Assembly (NCBI GenBank): GCA_032716605.1
Contig: CM064569.1
Coordinates: 13,508,079 to 13,572,078, forward strand
DNA length: 64,000 nucleotides
Reading direction: 5' to 3'
From: Paralithodes platypus
Lineage: Eukaryota > Arthropoda > Malacostraca > Decapoda > Lithodidae
The position numbers were made by a program, and so were the translations under genes. Each line of letters begins with the position of its first letter. The stretch's first letter is position 1. Below, in pieces: positions 9,717-21,185 of this stretch. The notes under the pieces are model-generated. The model searched no databases. It worked only from the letters and a program-made list of their open reading frames with translations, and was not told the DNA's origin.

Positions 9717-12700
9717 CCGTTTGTGTACCGGCGACATCTTTTTTATTGTATTCTAGCTATAATTAGACAATTTTGTGGAGCTTATGAAGGATATGTGGTA
9801 GTTGTTGTTGTTGTTGTTCCCTAAGCTGCCTGGCCGAACAGCCCCGAGTCCCTGAGGAAGGTCATGGCCACGATCGGGCTTTCCCACAGAGCTCTCATTG
9901 AGTGTAGATTGTGTTGTTGGCGTAAGTGGTTGTGTGAAATGCAGTCTTCTATGATGTGTTTAATGGTATGGGGTGCTGTGTTACATCCCGGGCAGGCGTC
10001 GACAACGGAGTAATCCAGTCTCTTCTGATAGCTCAGGAGAGCTGGATGGTGTCCGCATCTCAGCCTGGCCAGGTGGACTCTGTCCTCGCGAGGAAGGGAG
10101 GATTCGGAAGGATGGATTTCGGGAGGTCGTGCTTGCAGCTGTGTGTTTTCTGTGAGTGAGTGGATGGATCGGCGAGAGATATGAGTATGGATGTGCTTCT
10201 GGAAGTTGGTTCGGGGTGGGCAGGGAGGGAGAGAGGACAGTAATTGTGTGTGATACCGTGTGCTGGGTGTTGTTTTGATATTTCTTGGTGTCTGTGGGTG
10301 TGTTGTCATGTAGTTTAGTGGGTGGTCTTGGTTCGTGGAGGCTGCTGCCAGGAATTGAGTGCCTCTCATGTCCAGATGGTCTTTGACTTTGAGGACTTTG
10401 GTTTCTTGATGTAGGTGATCTGTGGGTGCAGTAGCTGTGCAGCCTGTAATGATCTTCAGGGATTTGTTTTGAATAGTCTGTAAGGTCTTATGATGTGTTT
10501 CAGCTAGGTTAGAAGCCCAGGCTGGGCTTGCGTATTCCATCACTGATCTTATGTATTGTTTATATACTGTGGTGGTAGTTTCTTTGTTGTGTCCAAATTT
10601 TGTGTGAGCAAGTGACCTGAGGGCGTTAAGTCTGGGTGTCAGTTTCTTTTTAATGTTTGTGGTGTGCTGTTTGAATGTCATATGAGTATCATATGTTACT
10701 CCTAGGATTTTGGGTGTGTGTGTATGTGTTAGGGGTGTGTTGTTTATGGTGAGTTGAGGGATGTATTCGTGTTCTCCTGTCCAGCTTGTGAGCAGGGTTA
10801 CGGTAGATTTGGCTGGGGCTAGATTAAGTCTGTTTGTAGTGCACCAGCCATGTAGTGTGTTGAGATAGGGTTAAAGGAGATCTGTTGCTCTTTTGGGGTC
10901 ATGGTGTGTGCATGTGAGTGTTATGTCATCTGCATAGGAGGCTAAGTTTATTTGGGGCGTATTGGGTGTAGTTATATCGTGCATGTACAGATTGAAGAGT
11001 GCGGGCGATAGGACGGATCCTTGTGGGACTCCGTTTGGAAAGTTTCTGATTTTAGATGACTGACCGGCAAAAGATACGTGTGCACATCTGCCTGCTAGGA
11101 AGTTGGCCAGCCACCTTTTTGTGTTGTTGTGCATGTTTGTGTTGTAGATTTTGTTTGTTAGGTTGTGGCGGGGGATGGCATCGAAGGCTTCACTAATGTC
11201 GAGTGTGGCTAATAGTGATCTGTGTGGTGGTCTAGCTGAGTTGATGCCGTCAAAAGCTCTTTGTGTAAGGTCTGTGAGAAGAGTGTTTGTGGAGTGCAGT
11301 GGCCTAAAGCCATGTTGTGTTGGAGCTAGGGGTAGGTCGGGTGTAATTAGTTGTAATACTAGGCGTTCCATGACTTTGGAGGGGGAGCAAAGGAGTGTGA
11401 TGGGGCGGTGCGAGGAGGGTAGCGTGGGGTCTTTGTTGGGTTTGGGGAATGTGGTGATGATACCATGCTTCCAAATGTCTGGTATTGTGTTGTGTGAATA
11501 ACTGTAGTTTGATATGTTAGTGAGTGCTTGTATGCCTTGTGGTCCCAGGTGTCTGATGTGTATGTTGCTTACGTTGTCTAGGCCACAAGCGGGTGAGTGC
11601 TTGAGATTGTTGATGATATGCTTTGTCTGGTGATTGGTGAAGGATGTATAGTCAGGGTCTGTGGGGAATTGTCTCTTACGTTGGATGACACGTCGGTCGT
11701 CTTTGTGAGGTTTTAGGTGGCTGACATGTGAGAAGTGATTGATGAGAGTGTTTACTTGTTGTTTACATGAAGGAGTAGAGTCTGTTGTTGTGATTGCAGC
11801 ATGTGATTGTGTTGTGTTGCTGTTGGAAAGTGTGATGCTGTTTAGTGTTTTGTAGAGTTTTTTGGAGTTTGTTTTGTGGTCAAGTGTTTGTAGGAAGTTA
11901 TTCCAATTTAGTTTTTGTTGTTCTTGTATTTTGTTGTTAGTTTGGGTGTTGAGTTCTTGGATTTGTTGTGTGATGTCTTGTGTGTGGGGTGCTGGGGAGT
12001 GTTTCAGTATGTCGCGTTGTCTGATGAGGTTTTGAATTTCTGGTGTGAAGTTGGGGTTGTGTCTTTTTCTGTTACCTCTTGGAATGTGTTTCTTGTCAGC
12101 GTTTTGGATAGTTTTATTGAGTATGTGTACAGCATTGTTGATGTTAGTGATGGGTGTACTGTTTAGAGTTGTGAAGTGTTGTTCTGTCTCATTTGTGAAT
12201 GCTTCCCAGTTAGCTCTTTTATAATTGGTGTATGTGTGTTTGTGGCTAGCTGGGGTGAGTCTGGTTTTGGTGGTGATAATGATTGGGAGGTGGTCAGAGC
12301 CTAAGGTTCTGACCACCCTCCAGGATGTTGTGGGGGCGAGTTCTGGGGAGCAAAAGGTGATGTCTGGAGATAATGGGTTATAGAGGCCTTGGTGAGGAAT
12401 ATGGGTATGTTGATGGATGTCATTAAGGATGATGAGGTTATCAGTTTGGTTTTGTAGTACCAGCCCTCTGTCTTTGTCGGGGTTGTCGACAAACCAGGCC
12501 GACGTCTTGGCGTTGAAGTCACCACCCAGGATGATGTGTGGGGTGTTTGTGATGTGTTGTAAGTGTGGTCTGTATTCATTTGGTACTGTAGGGGATGTTT
12601 GGGGAAGGATGTATGTGTTTATGATGGTTATGTTGGAGTTGTTGCCAGTGCGTATTTTAATTGATTGTATTTCTGTTGTGTTATCATTTGGGGGGAGGAG

Positions 12701-13070
12701 GGATTTGGTTTGTACACTGGTAACTATGTATGATATTTCTTTGTGTACCAGGGTGATGGAGTCCACCGCCTCCGCCGACAGCCCGGTCTTGTCTGATGGT
12801 GGTGAAATCAAGAAATGTGTGTATTTTTTGTGTTGTGCGGAGTTCTGTTTCTTGTAAGATGGCAATGTGTATGTTGTGTTGTTTGATGAAGTGTGAGAGT
12901 TTGTGTTTCTTTGTGTTGATGTAAAGTAAGTAAAGATGATGCTGTGGTAGTAAAAAGGGTTAATTAAGATAGTTGAAAGCCTGCTAATTTTATGGAGGCC
13001 CTTCATAAACCTAATAAAATCGTCTTAATATCCAGTATGAAATGAAACCAACAGAACTGTACTGAATGGG
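9717..13070. mobile_element. TTAA element carrying a Jockey-type LINE
   Basis: TTAA at 9713-9716 and 13071-13074. Left end CCGTTTGTGTACCGGCGAC; right end reversed CCCATTCAGTACAG. The similarity of the two ends reaches some 80 bp inward: left ACAATTTTGTGGAGCTTATG and right reversed ACGATTTTATTAGGTTTATG, both followed by AAGG. The AGGTCA repeat continues across the element (GACTGTTTAA before, AATCGTCACCAAAT after). Apart from the LINE, the element is only a few hundred bases and encodes nothing, so it is non-autonomous. Confidence 0.78.
9801..12965 (-). pseudogene. Jockey-type LINE, endonuclease-reverse transcriptase ORF, lightly damaged
   Basis: Non-LTR retrotransposon ORF2. Order on the minus strand: apurinic-like endonuclease (HNIHIAILQETEL in a shifted frame near 12860, then IILGGDFNAKTSAWF), RT (TLDISEAFDAIPRHNL, GVPQGSVLSPALFNLYMHD, ASYADDITL), then a C-terminal region with CPGCNTAPHTIKHIIEDC, a CCHC-like finger. 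The frame from 13006 to 9821 is broken by one in-frame TAA at 10871-10873, and the endonuclease N-terminus carries a frameshift near 12790. There is no ORF1; the copy is 5' truncated near 12965. The stop codon at 9821-9823 is followed within a few bases by a (GTT)6 run on the plus strand (9801-9818), i.e. an (AAC)n tail and almost no 3' UTR. Placement in the Jockey superfamily is by motif style. Confidence 0.85.
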
Positions 13071-13074
13071 TTAA

Positions 13075-13245
13075 AATCGTCACCAAATTTTGCTGGCAAA
13101 TTCGGTTGCAACGATTGCCCAAATGTTTTGTTTTTGTTATTCGAAGGTCAAGGTGAATGGTGAAGGTCACAGATTATGGTCACTATTTCTTTCTTATATA
13201 TATTTTAAATTTGAATTACACCATATTCAAAATGCTACAAAATAG
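13075..13245 (+). repeat. continuation of the AGGTCA repeat
   Basis: GTCACCAAATTTTGCTGGCA and GAAGGTCAAGGTGAATGG match the repeat copies near 6055 and 8860, so this is the part of the second unit displaced by the TTAA element. Confidence 0.8.
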
Positions 13246-13474
13246 TATTACGCTGCCCTTATTATAGATAAATATTCCACCAATGATTAAGATTCAATGT
13301 GATCATAAACATAATTATATACTCCCAAGCGGACATGAACCACCAACAATCAGGACGAGTGTCTATGCATTAATCCTCTGCACACAAGTATCCTCTATCA
13401 CGCTGTGGTATGGATTAAAGTATGGGCACTTGATATATACTATATATATATACTGTATATATATATATATATAT
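13246..13474. other. short non-coding stretch ending in (TA)n
   Basis: No recognisable element; becomes a TA microsatellite from about 13436. Confidence 0.6.
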
Positions 13475-13507
13475 TGCCTGATGCCGTGATCCCCGAAGGG
13501 GTGGCCA
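13475..13507 (-). mobile_element. 33-bp RTE-type LINE 3' end
   Basis: Two mismatches from the last coding bases of the RTE-type LINE at 58524-61610 (GVRQ end, here GIRQ). It is flanked on both sides by (TA)n, fitting an extremely 5'-truncated insertion. Confidence 0.65.
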
Positions 13508-13821
13508 TATATATATATACAGTACATATACAGTATATATAAAAATAGGTGAGATGAGAGGTGAGACTTTTTCTGTTGCACTAGACATATCGAAGGCCTT
13601 CGATAGAGTCTGGCACAAATCTTTAATTTCCAAACTGCCCTCCTTCGATTTCTGGCTCTCCATCTGTGCCTTTGTCTCTAATTTCCTTTCCGGCCGTTCC
13701 ATAGCTGCGGTTGTGGACGGCCATCGCTCAATTTCTCATCCTATCAACTCTGGTGTTCCTCAGGGTTCTGTCCTATCTCCTATTCTCTTTCTAATTTTCA
13801 TAAATGATCTTCTCAACTGTA

Positions 13822-14031
13822 CACTCAGTCCAAGAAGTATCTACACCCCTACACTGATCATCTGGTGTGTACAGCTCGGTATGGTTGGCACCTTTGCCTG
13901 CAACTATATCCATGTGTCAGAGAGGATCGTCTCCGACACATGGTTATAGTTGCAGGCTGAAGTGCCAACCCTACCGAGCTGTACACACCAGATGATCAGC
14001 GTAGGGGTGCAGATACTTCTTGGACCGAGTG
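13822..14031. mobile_element. Tc1/mariner-type fold-back MITE, 210 bp
   Basis: Ends CACTCAGTCCAAGAAGTATC and, reversed, CACTCGGTCCAAGAAGTATC; the arms pair over nearly the whole length. Flanked by TA at 13820-13821 and 14032-14033. The empty site CTGTACATCTAG is present in LINE B copy 5 near 52540. No coding capacity. Confidence 0.88.
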
Positions 14032-14077
14032 TACATCTAGTCCCATCCATTCATATGCAGACGACTCTACTCTACAC

Positions 14078-14974
14078 TAGAGATGGACCGAATATTCGTT
14101 TTGTATTCGAATGTCCGAATATTCGCTATGCTTTTCAATATTCGTATTCGTGTTCGTATTCGCATTTCCATTCATAGCTATTTGCAAATATGCGAATATG
14201 TTCACGAAACCAATAGAATGTATACACAAATGTTAAATGTTAAATTTTAAAGTTAACACAAACGAATAAATAACAGTGTAGATGTGCGTTGGGGCCGCTA
14301 AAATGGAATGAAGGAGGACTGAGCAGTGTTGCTACTTACTGTATTTAATAGTACCAGATCAAACTAGTGAAAAGTAGGCCTACCAATTTATTCTAAAGTG
14401 GAATCATTGCCCGGTAAACGAACGTGTGCTGGACCTGGACATTTGAACCGTCGCAATATTGCCATTTCAGACATATCCAATGTAATAGCAAGTCACTAAA
14501 ATATATTCCATCATATTTCCTCACTGATTTCGTATTTAGTACCAGATATGGACTATTTTATTGGAAAATGTATAAAATGTACTTGCGAGAGTCAAATGTA
14601 CCAAATCTGGTACTTTAGTACCAAAAAAGCGGCAACATTGGGACTGAGGACTGGAAACATAGAACATTTAATGGATTTAATTTTAATTATTCAATTTTCT
14701 ATGGCTGAACTCTTACAATATATTTAACATTAATTCATTCAGCTTATTTATGATATTTAAGAAATTACACATTCACATCGTCATTAACTTCTGGTAATTA
14801 ATTTCATAGTAATTCAATTAACGTTTGTTGGTGACATCAAAATAATTACTAGTTCTTGAAGGATGAAATAAGGATTGAAATATTCGCTATTCGTATTCGC
14901 GAATTTTACAACAAAAAATTCGTACTCGTATTCGTAATCGCAAATAGTGAAAATTGATATTCGTTCCATCTCTA
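14078..14974. mobile_element. non-autonomous hAT element, 897 bp
   Basis: Ends TAGAGATGGACCGAATATTC and, reversed, TAGAGATGGAACGAATATC, typical of hAT elements with GAATATTCG-rich subtermini. The 8-bp target duplication is CTCTACAC (14070-14077) and CTTTACAC (14975-14982), one mismatch. LINE B copy 5 has the single-copy site. No transposase ORF is present. Confidence 0.9.
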
Positions 14975-15749
14975 CTTTACACCACTCAATTAGTTTTCCA
15001 GAACGCCCCAGCCAGCAGTCCCTAAAAAGTAAGCGTAATGAAGCCATAAAATGCTTATCTTCTGATCTAGCTACTATTTTCAATTGGGGTAGAGAAAACT
15101 TTGTTACATTTAATGCTTCCAAAACTCAATTTATCCATCTTACCACCCGTCAGGAACCTCCAGAGGACTATCCTTTATTCTTCATCAATACAAAAATCAA
15201 CCCTTCATCTTCCCTAAATGTTCTCGGTGTCTCTTTTTCTTCTACTCTCACTTGGAAAGACCATATTACCAGTCTCGCTAAGGCAGCCTCCCAGAAGCTG
15301 GGTGTGCTCAACCGCCTCAAGGGGTTCTTTACCCCTGCGCAGCTACTTGCTCTGTACAGGGGCACAGTGCGTCCTTGTATTGAGTATTGTTCACATGTGT
15401 GGGGAAGATCCTCTCACACCGCACTCCTAAAGTAGAAAGGAAAGCTTTTCGTATCATTAACTCCCGTCCACTCACCAATTCTCTGCAATCTCTCTTTCTT
15501 CGCCGCAATGTTGCATCTCTCACACTATTCTATCGCTACTTCAATAATCAGTGTTCCTCGGAGCTTTCCTAGTGTATACCACCTCCTCTACGTAGGGTAC
15601 GTAGTACCCGCCTTGCAATACAATCCCACCCCTACTCTGTGCAACTCTCAACCCATGAGTGAAACGCTATTCTCAGACTTTCTTCTATTCAACTGCTGAG
15701 CTCTGGAACTCTCTCCCAGAATCAGTCTTTCCCTCTTCCTATGACTTAA

Positions 15750-16230
15750 CACCTTATTGGCAGGCTAGGCGGTCTATTTATATGTACCGCCCAGCGGGGT
15801 GTTTTTAGCCAAAATAGGGCTGTTTACGTGATCATTTTCATGCCTAAATAAGACCCAGAGCGTAAAACAAGTATCTATCCCTGAAAGGGCATAAACAGAG
15901 CTTTCCAATGACACCACAACGATCCTTTTATGACCGCTAGTTTTCTTGCAACAACCGCGCAACACGAGTGCAAAAAGCATGTAATTCGGTACTTTCCCCA
16001 TACAATTCAGTATGTAGCGAGTGAGAGAGGGAGGGAGGAGGTGGGATTCGTGTCAGTAGGTTCGCCGCGGTGGTCTGGAGCAGTCATACGCTCGCTACTC
16101 TCCTGCCACCACTTGTCTCTCTCTCTCAGCAACATTACGTGCTGAAATTGCCACACGACCTATGTCGCGCACCGCCAGATAGCCCAAATTTATTTTACTC
16201 GACTTATGTTGCGCGCGCGCTAGTTAGGGG
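15750..16230. mobile_element. TTAA element family 1, copy 1 (481 bp)
   Basis: TTAA at 15746-15749 and 16231-16234. LINE B copies at 31640 and 53352 read straight through as TATGACTTAA followed by LINE sequence, the empty site. Internal landmarks GTACCGCCCAGCGGGGTG and GAGCTTTCCAATGACACC are shared with copies at 29899 and 38731. Inverted repeats are weak. Non-coding. Confidence 0.85.
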
Positions 16231-16366
16231 TTAAATTGCTTCAAACTCCGTGTGTCCAGGCATTTTAGCTCGAACGTCCCTTGATTTCGGCCCTGACACT
16301 CTTTGAAATCTTGGGGAGGCACTCGCTGCAGGCAGTTATGCATTTTGTCTCCCTCATTCACATAGA

Positions 16367-16386
16367 AAACAAAATATATATATATA

Positions 16387-16418
<32 letters not shown>

Positions 16419-16560
16419 GTACTGTCTATAAGACGATTTTACCTAAGAGATTCAATATTCAATATTACTTGCAAAATTCTAGGTTGCAGAGTTGCGTATT
16501 CATTTTTTTTTTTTTTTGGTAATGCGAAAACTGCACACCTACTTTACTGGTATCATATTA
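16367..16560 (+). repeat. (TA)n and solitary copy of the repeat-boundary module
   Basis: After LINE B a TA-rich run leads into GATTTTACCTAAGAGATTCA, CTAGGTTGCAGAGTTGCGTA, a T run and GTAATGCGAAAACTGCACAC, matching 7150-7308. The AGGTCA repeat does not follow. Confidence 0.7.
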
Positions 16561-17054
16561 GCAATCTACTAAGTATCGATTTACCGTAATTGTTTCAAGC
16601 AATTTTTATATAACGTTATTGCTTTATACAATTGTGTGTATTAATGCTCTTCTCTGTATACTGTACATGCAGTATAGTAACAATAGGCAGCTCTCGTGTT
16701 AAGGGAATGGTGAAGGTAAATCTAACAGCGCATCTATAGTCGACTGTACACTGTAGTATAACAAAACATATATAATATCTCAATATCAGTTACACACTTA
16801 TATAAGTATATAACTGTACATATTAGTACGTGTGATCCTACCCTTAGAAGATCACAACCTCACCTTTCACCTCCCTTGGTCTAAAACTACAAACATAAGC
16901 ATCGTTCTCACGGCATTTACAACGTGACTCACAGACAATTGCCAAACCACTCAAGGAGATTGCTCACAACTATTTGTCACACTTGGTACCACACAACACT
17001 GCCACACCCGTGCTTGAGCTTCAGAGCTCAGTAGCAGAACAGACAGCCCATAGG
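16561..17054. other. non-coding flank of the LTR retrotransposon
   Basis: No ORF or repeat recognised; it ends with the AAGG target duplicate of the LTR element. Confidence 0.55.
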
Positions 17055-17898
17055 AAGGTGTTACGTCCTGGGATATATAAACACTGGGCTCTTTCTATTG
17101 GACTAGGTATGCGGCAACAAGCAACAACGGAAAACGCTAGATCCCACCCTTATCTATAAACCCAGGCAACAAACCACCCTAAACCGTCAAGAGTCCTGCC
17201 TGGACAACAAGGTATCCTATGACTCGGTTACAGGGTGCACGCACTATAGACTGATGATAGTCAAGCAGGCTATATAAAAGATCACACAATTAAGTTGACT
17301 TAAAGCTTCAAGGAAAAGATAGATAACGGAATTAAATTGCAGAAACAAATTAATAACAAACTAGAAGAAGTACATTTAACGTTACGTTAATTAATACAAC
17401 TAATCACCCCTGCGTGAAAGAAGGTGAAAGCAAACAGTCCTCAGAACATCGTACAGGTAGGCAAGATGCAGGTTTCTAAACTGCATGCGGCTACTGTAGG
17501 ATCTGATGCTTAGCAAAGAAAGTAAGTTACAGATTTAGAGAACTCTTAACTCATAAGCAGGAATAAATACTAGTGATAGGCCATACAGTGTATAATGGCA
17601 TAGGTATAATCAAATAAAGGCAGCAACTCGCAAAATAACCACATACAAGTGTGCTTCTCACTCTTAGTCAGGCAAGCCTGCTCGGACAGAGTCTCTAAGC
17701 CACACCCTGACTCACAATGCTCACAAAGACGGTAAACTGTGGCACAATAACAAGCATACAGATATAATAAACCGCTAGCTGTTAATCTGCCAGGTGGCAG
17801 AGGTCTAGCTGGAAGGATATAGGCTTCGGATACCCGGGCTGAGCCACCTGCTCTAGCCTAGGGACGTTCCCAAGACTGTGCGCCAAATTACTCTAATT

Positions 17899-20800
17899 TT
17901 TTTTTTTTTTTTTTTTTTTTTTCTATGTGATTGAGGGAGGCAAAAGGCATAACTGCCTATAGCGAGTGCCTCCCCCATAGTTGAAAGAGTGACAGGGCCA
18001 AAATCAAGGGACGTTCGAGCCAAAATGCCTGGACACACGGAGTTTGAAGCAATTTAAGTCATAGGAAGAGGGAAAGACTGATTCTGGGAGAGAGTTCCAG
18101 AGCTCAGATGTTGAGTAGAAGAAAGTTTGAGAGTAACGTTTCACTCTTGGGTTGGAGAGTTGCACAGAGTAGGGGTGGGATTGAGTTGCAAGACGGGTAC
18201 CACGTGCCCTACGTAAGGAGGTGGTATGCACTGGGATAGCTCTGAGGAACACTGATTATTAGTAGCGATAGAATAGCGAGAGAGATGCAACATGCGGCGG
18301 AGAGAGAGAGATTGCAGAGAGTTGGTGAGTGGACGGGAGTTAATGATACGAAAGGCCTTCCTTTCACTTTGTCTAGGAAGCGGTGTGAGAGGAACCTCCC
18401 CACATGTGAACAATACTCAATACAAGGGCGCACTATGCCCCTGTACAGAGCAAGAAGCTGCAGGGAAAGAACCCCCTAAGGCGGTTGAGCACACCCAGCT
18501 TCTGGGAGGCTGCCTTAGCAAGACTGGTAATATGTCCTTCCAAATGAGAGCAGAAGAAAAAGAGACACCAAGAATATTGAGAGAAGATGAAGGGTTGATT
18601 TGTATTGTTGAAGAATAAGGGATAGTCCGCTGGGAGATCCTGACGGGTAGATAGATGGAAAAATTGGGTTTTGGAAGCATTAAATTTAACAAGGTTTTCT
18701 CTGCCCCAATTGGAAATAGTATTTAGATCAGAATTTAAGAGTTCTATGGCTTCATTACGTTTGTCGTTGAGGGATTGCTGGCTGGGGCGTTCTGAAAAAC
18801 TAATGGAGTAGTGTAAGTTGAGTCGTCTGCGTATGAATGGATGGAATTAAGGTACAGTTAAGGAGATCATTTATAAAATTAGAAAGAGAATAGGAGATAG
18901 GACAGAGCCCTGAGGAACACCGGAGTTTATAGGGTGAGGAAGTGAACAATGGCCGTCCACAACCGCAGCTATGGAACGGCCGGAAAGGAAATTAGAGACA
19001 AAGGCACAGATGGAGGGATAGAAACCGAAGGAGGGTAGTTTAGAAATTAAAGATTTATGCCAGACTCTATCGAAGGCTTTCGATATGTCTAGTGCAATAG
19101 AAAAGTCTCACCGAAGTCCCGAAAGGAGATGACCAAGAGTTGTAAGATATGAAAGAAGATCACCAGTAGAGCGACCCTTAAGGAAGCCATACTGGCGATC
19201 TGAGAGCAGATTATGAGAAGAGAAATGCTTAAGAAATTTGGAAGCAAGAATAGTTTCAAAAACTTTAGAAAGACAGGAGATAAGAGCAATTGGACGATAG
19301 TTGGAGGTTGAGAGCGGTCACCCTTCTTTGGGACAGGTTGAATGTGAGCAAACTTCCAGCATGAAGGGAAGACGTTAGAGGATAGACAGAGACGAAGAGT
19401 TTGCCTAGGCAGGGAGTCAGCACGGAAGCACAGTTTTTGAGAACAACAGGAGGAACACCGTCCGGACCGTACGCCTTATTAGTGTTAAGCCCAGAGAGGG
19501 TAGAAAGTACATCTTTAGAAGAGATTAGGATATTAGCATAAGTAAGAGAGAGGAGGGCGGAGAGGGAGGAAGCACCGGAATCATCCAAGGTGGAGTTTCT
19601 AGCAAAAGTTTGAGCGAAGAGTTTAGCTTTGTCAGGAAGAAGTGATGGTTGTGCCATCAGAGTGGGAAAGGGGAGGAAAGACGAGGAAGAAAATTGTTGG
19701 AGAGGTTTTTGGCTAGATGCCAGAAAGCTTGGGAAGAGCTAGAATTGGATAGTTCAGTGCATTTATTATTGATGAAAGAGTGTTTGGCAAGTCGAAGAAC
19801 AGATTTGGCTTGATTCCGGGCAGAAACATATGAAGAATGAGAGTCTTGAGTTTTAAGGCGTCGGTACCGTTTGAATGCTTCCTCCTTATTGCGGACAGCA
19901 GTAGAACAGCGTGAGTAAACCAAGATTTTTAGCATTAGTCTGAGAGAAAGAGAATGGAATGTATGCTTCCATGCCCGATAGGATTACCTCGGTAATGCGT
20001 TCAGCACTCTCCGAGGGTCCCCGCCATGGAAGCAGAAATCATTCCATGGGAAATCAAAGAAGTACTGCCGAAGAGCCTCCCAGTCGGCAGCGCCAAAGTG
20101 CCACAAGCGCCGCCGGCTAGGAGGATCGGGTGGCTGTACTGGAGAGATAGGACAGGTGACAGAGATAAGTTATGGTCGGAGGTGCCCAAAGAGAGAAAAG
20201 ATCGACAGTATAAGAAGAAGGGTTAGAAGTTAGAAACAGGTCAAGAATGTTGGGCCGATCTCCGATGCGATCCGGGATACGGGTGGGTTGCTGAACTAAC
20301 TGCTCTAGGTCATTTAGGATAGAAAAGACGTAGGCTTGTTCACCAGGTGGATCAGTAGTGTGAGAGGAGAGCCATTGGCGGTGGTGAACGTTGAAATCTC
20401 CTAAGATGGAGATTTCTGAGAAAGGAGAAATGGATAGAATGTGTTCCACTGTAGAGTTTAGATAGTCAAAGAATTTAGGAAGTTGGTAGGTTAGGGGAAA
20501 GATAGACAGCACAGAAATATTTAGTAGAGAATGACAGGAAGTTTGAGCCATAAAGTTGAGAATTCAGAGGAGTCGAAATCGGGAACACGAGAGCAAGTGA
20601 GTTTGTTGTGCACATATGCACAACATCGCCTTGGCTTTGAAACTAGGATAGAGATAGTAGGAGGATACAGAGAAGGGTTGCTGGATGTTGCTACAGACAC
20701 CTGGGTTTCGGTGAGGAAGAGAAGATCAGGTTTGTAGGAGGAGAGATGGTGTTCAACAGAGTGAAAGTTAGAGGAAAGTCCGCGAATGTTGCAGAAATTA

Positions 20801-21185
20801 ATAGAAAGAGTAACAGGCCGAGGTCCAGGTAATTGTGTGGGGTCGTCAGGGGATGGTCGGTCGGGTGAGGGGGCATTTATGGTCCCCCCCCCTGGGGACT
20901 CCGAGGCTGGGCTAAAATTCATCATTTTGTGTTTTTTTTAATTTTGGTGTGGAGGAATGAAGTGTGGTGTGCATGTTTAGTGTAGTGAAGTGGATAGGAG
21001 GAGGAGGTGTTTGTGAGAGCTAGCTGGATTGCTCTCAGTGTAAATGAGGCACAAAGAAAATCAGTAAGAGAGGCCAAGCAAATGAAACAGGAGTTCCAGC
21101 GACTCTTTATCACATGCCTATAACCTCACCTGGGTCTAGCCCTGATCGATTGGTGCCTACAATCTCCCCACAATAAAGATACTTG
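17899..21185 (-). mobile_element. LINE B, full-length copy (about 3.3 kb)
   Basis: The longest LINE B copy in the window. On the minus strand it has about 250 bp of 5' leader (21185-20930), the ORF start at about 20925, endonuclease, RT, and the common 3' end followed by a T run on the plus strand (about 17899-17922), i.e. a poly-A tail. It lies inside the 3' LTR of the Gmr1-like element, so it arrived later. Four other copies in the window are truncated. Confidence 0.85.
18060..20925 (-). pseudogene. LINE B endonuclease-reverse transcriptase, multiply frameshifted
   Basis: The ORF starts at about 20925 with a Pro/Ser-rich leader. The endonuclease domain follows: INFCNIRGLSSNFHSV, LLFLTETQV, then [20 protein letters not shown] in another frame (20551-20117). 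A linker with FKRYRRLKTQDSHSSYVSAR lies at 19935-19657. RT starts with GLNTNKAYGPDGVPPVVLKN (19657-19265) and continues in pieces through LNILGVSFSSALIWKD (18692-18417) and MRPCIEYCSHVG (18433-18209). At least four frame changes are needed, so no protein is expected. The neighbouring 5.2-kb gag-pol frame has no frameshift, so the breaks are unlikely to be general sequencing error. Confidence 0.8.

Larger units (their letters stand above)
13560..16366 (+). pseudogene. LINE B copy 1, 5' truncated, split by three DNA transposons
   Basis: CR1/Jockey-style non-LTR RT. Visible blocks: VALDISKAFDRVWHKSL, GVPQGSVLSPILFLIFINDL, the YADDST catalytic box near 14050, then LNVLGVSFSSTLTWKDH and YRGTVRPCIEYCSHVWG. 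The 3' end is CTCCCTCATTCACATAGAAA. It starts inside RT. Three insertions split it: 13822-14031, 14078-14974 and 15750-16230. At each point the uninterrupted LINE B copy at 52406-53493 shows the pre-insertion sequence. The copy is further broken by frameshifts, so no function is expected. Confidence 0.85.

Noticed and set aside
18209..18479. Small plus-strand genes with Cys/Arg-rich products
   Set aside because: Antisense shadows of LINE B.
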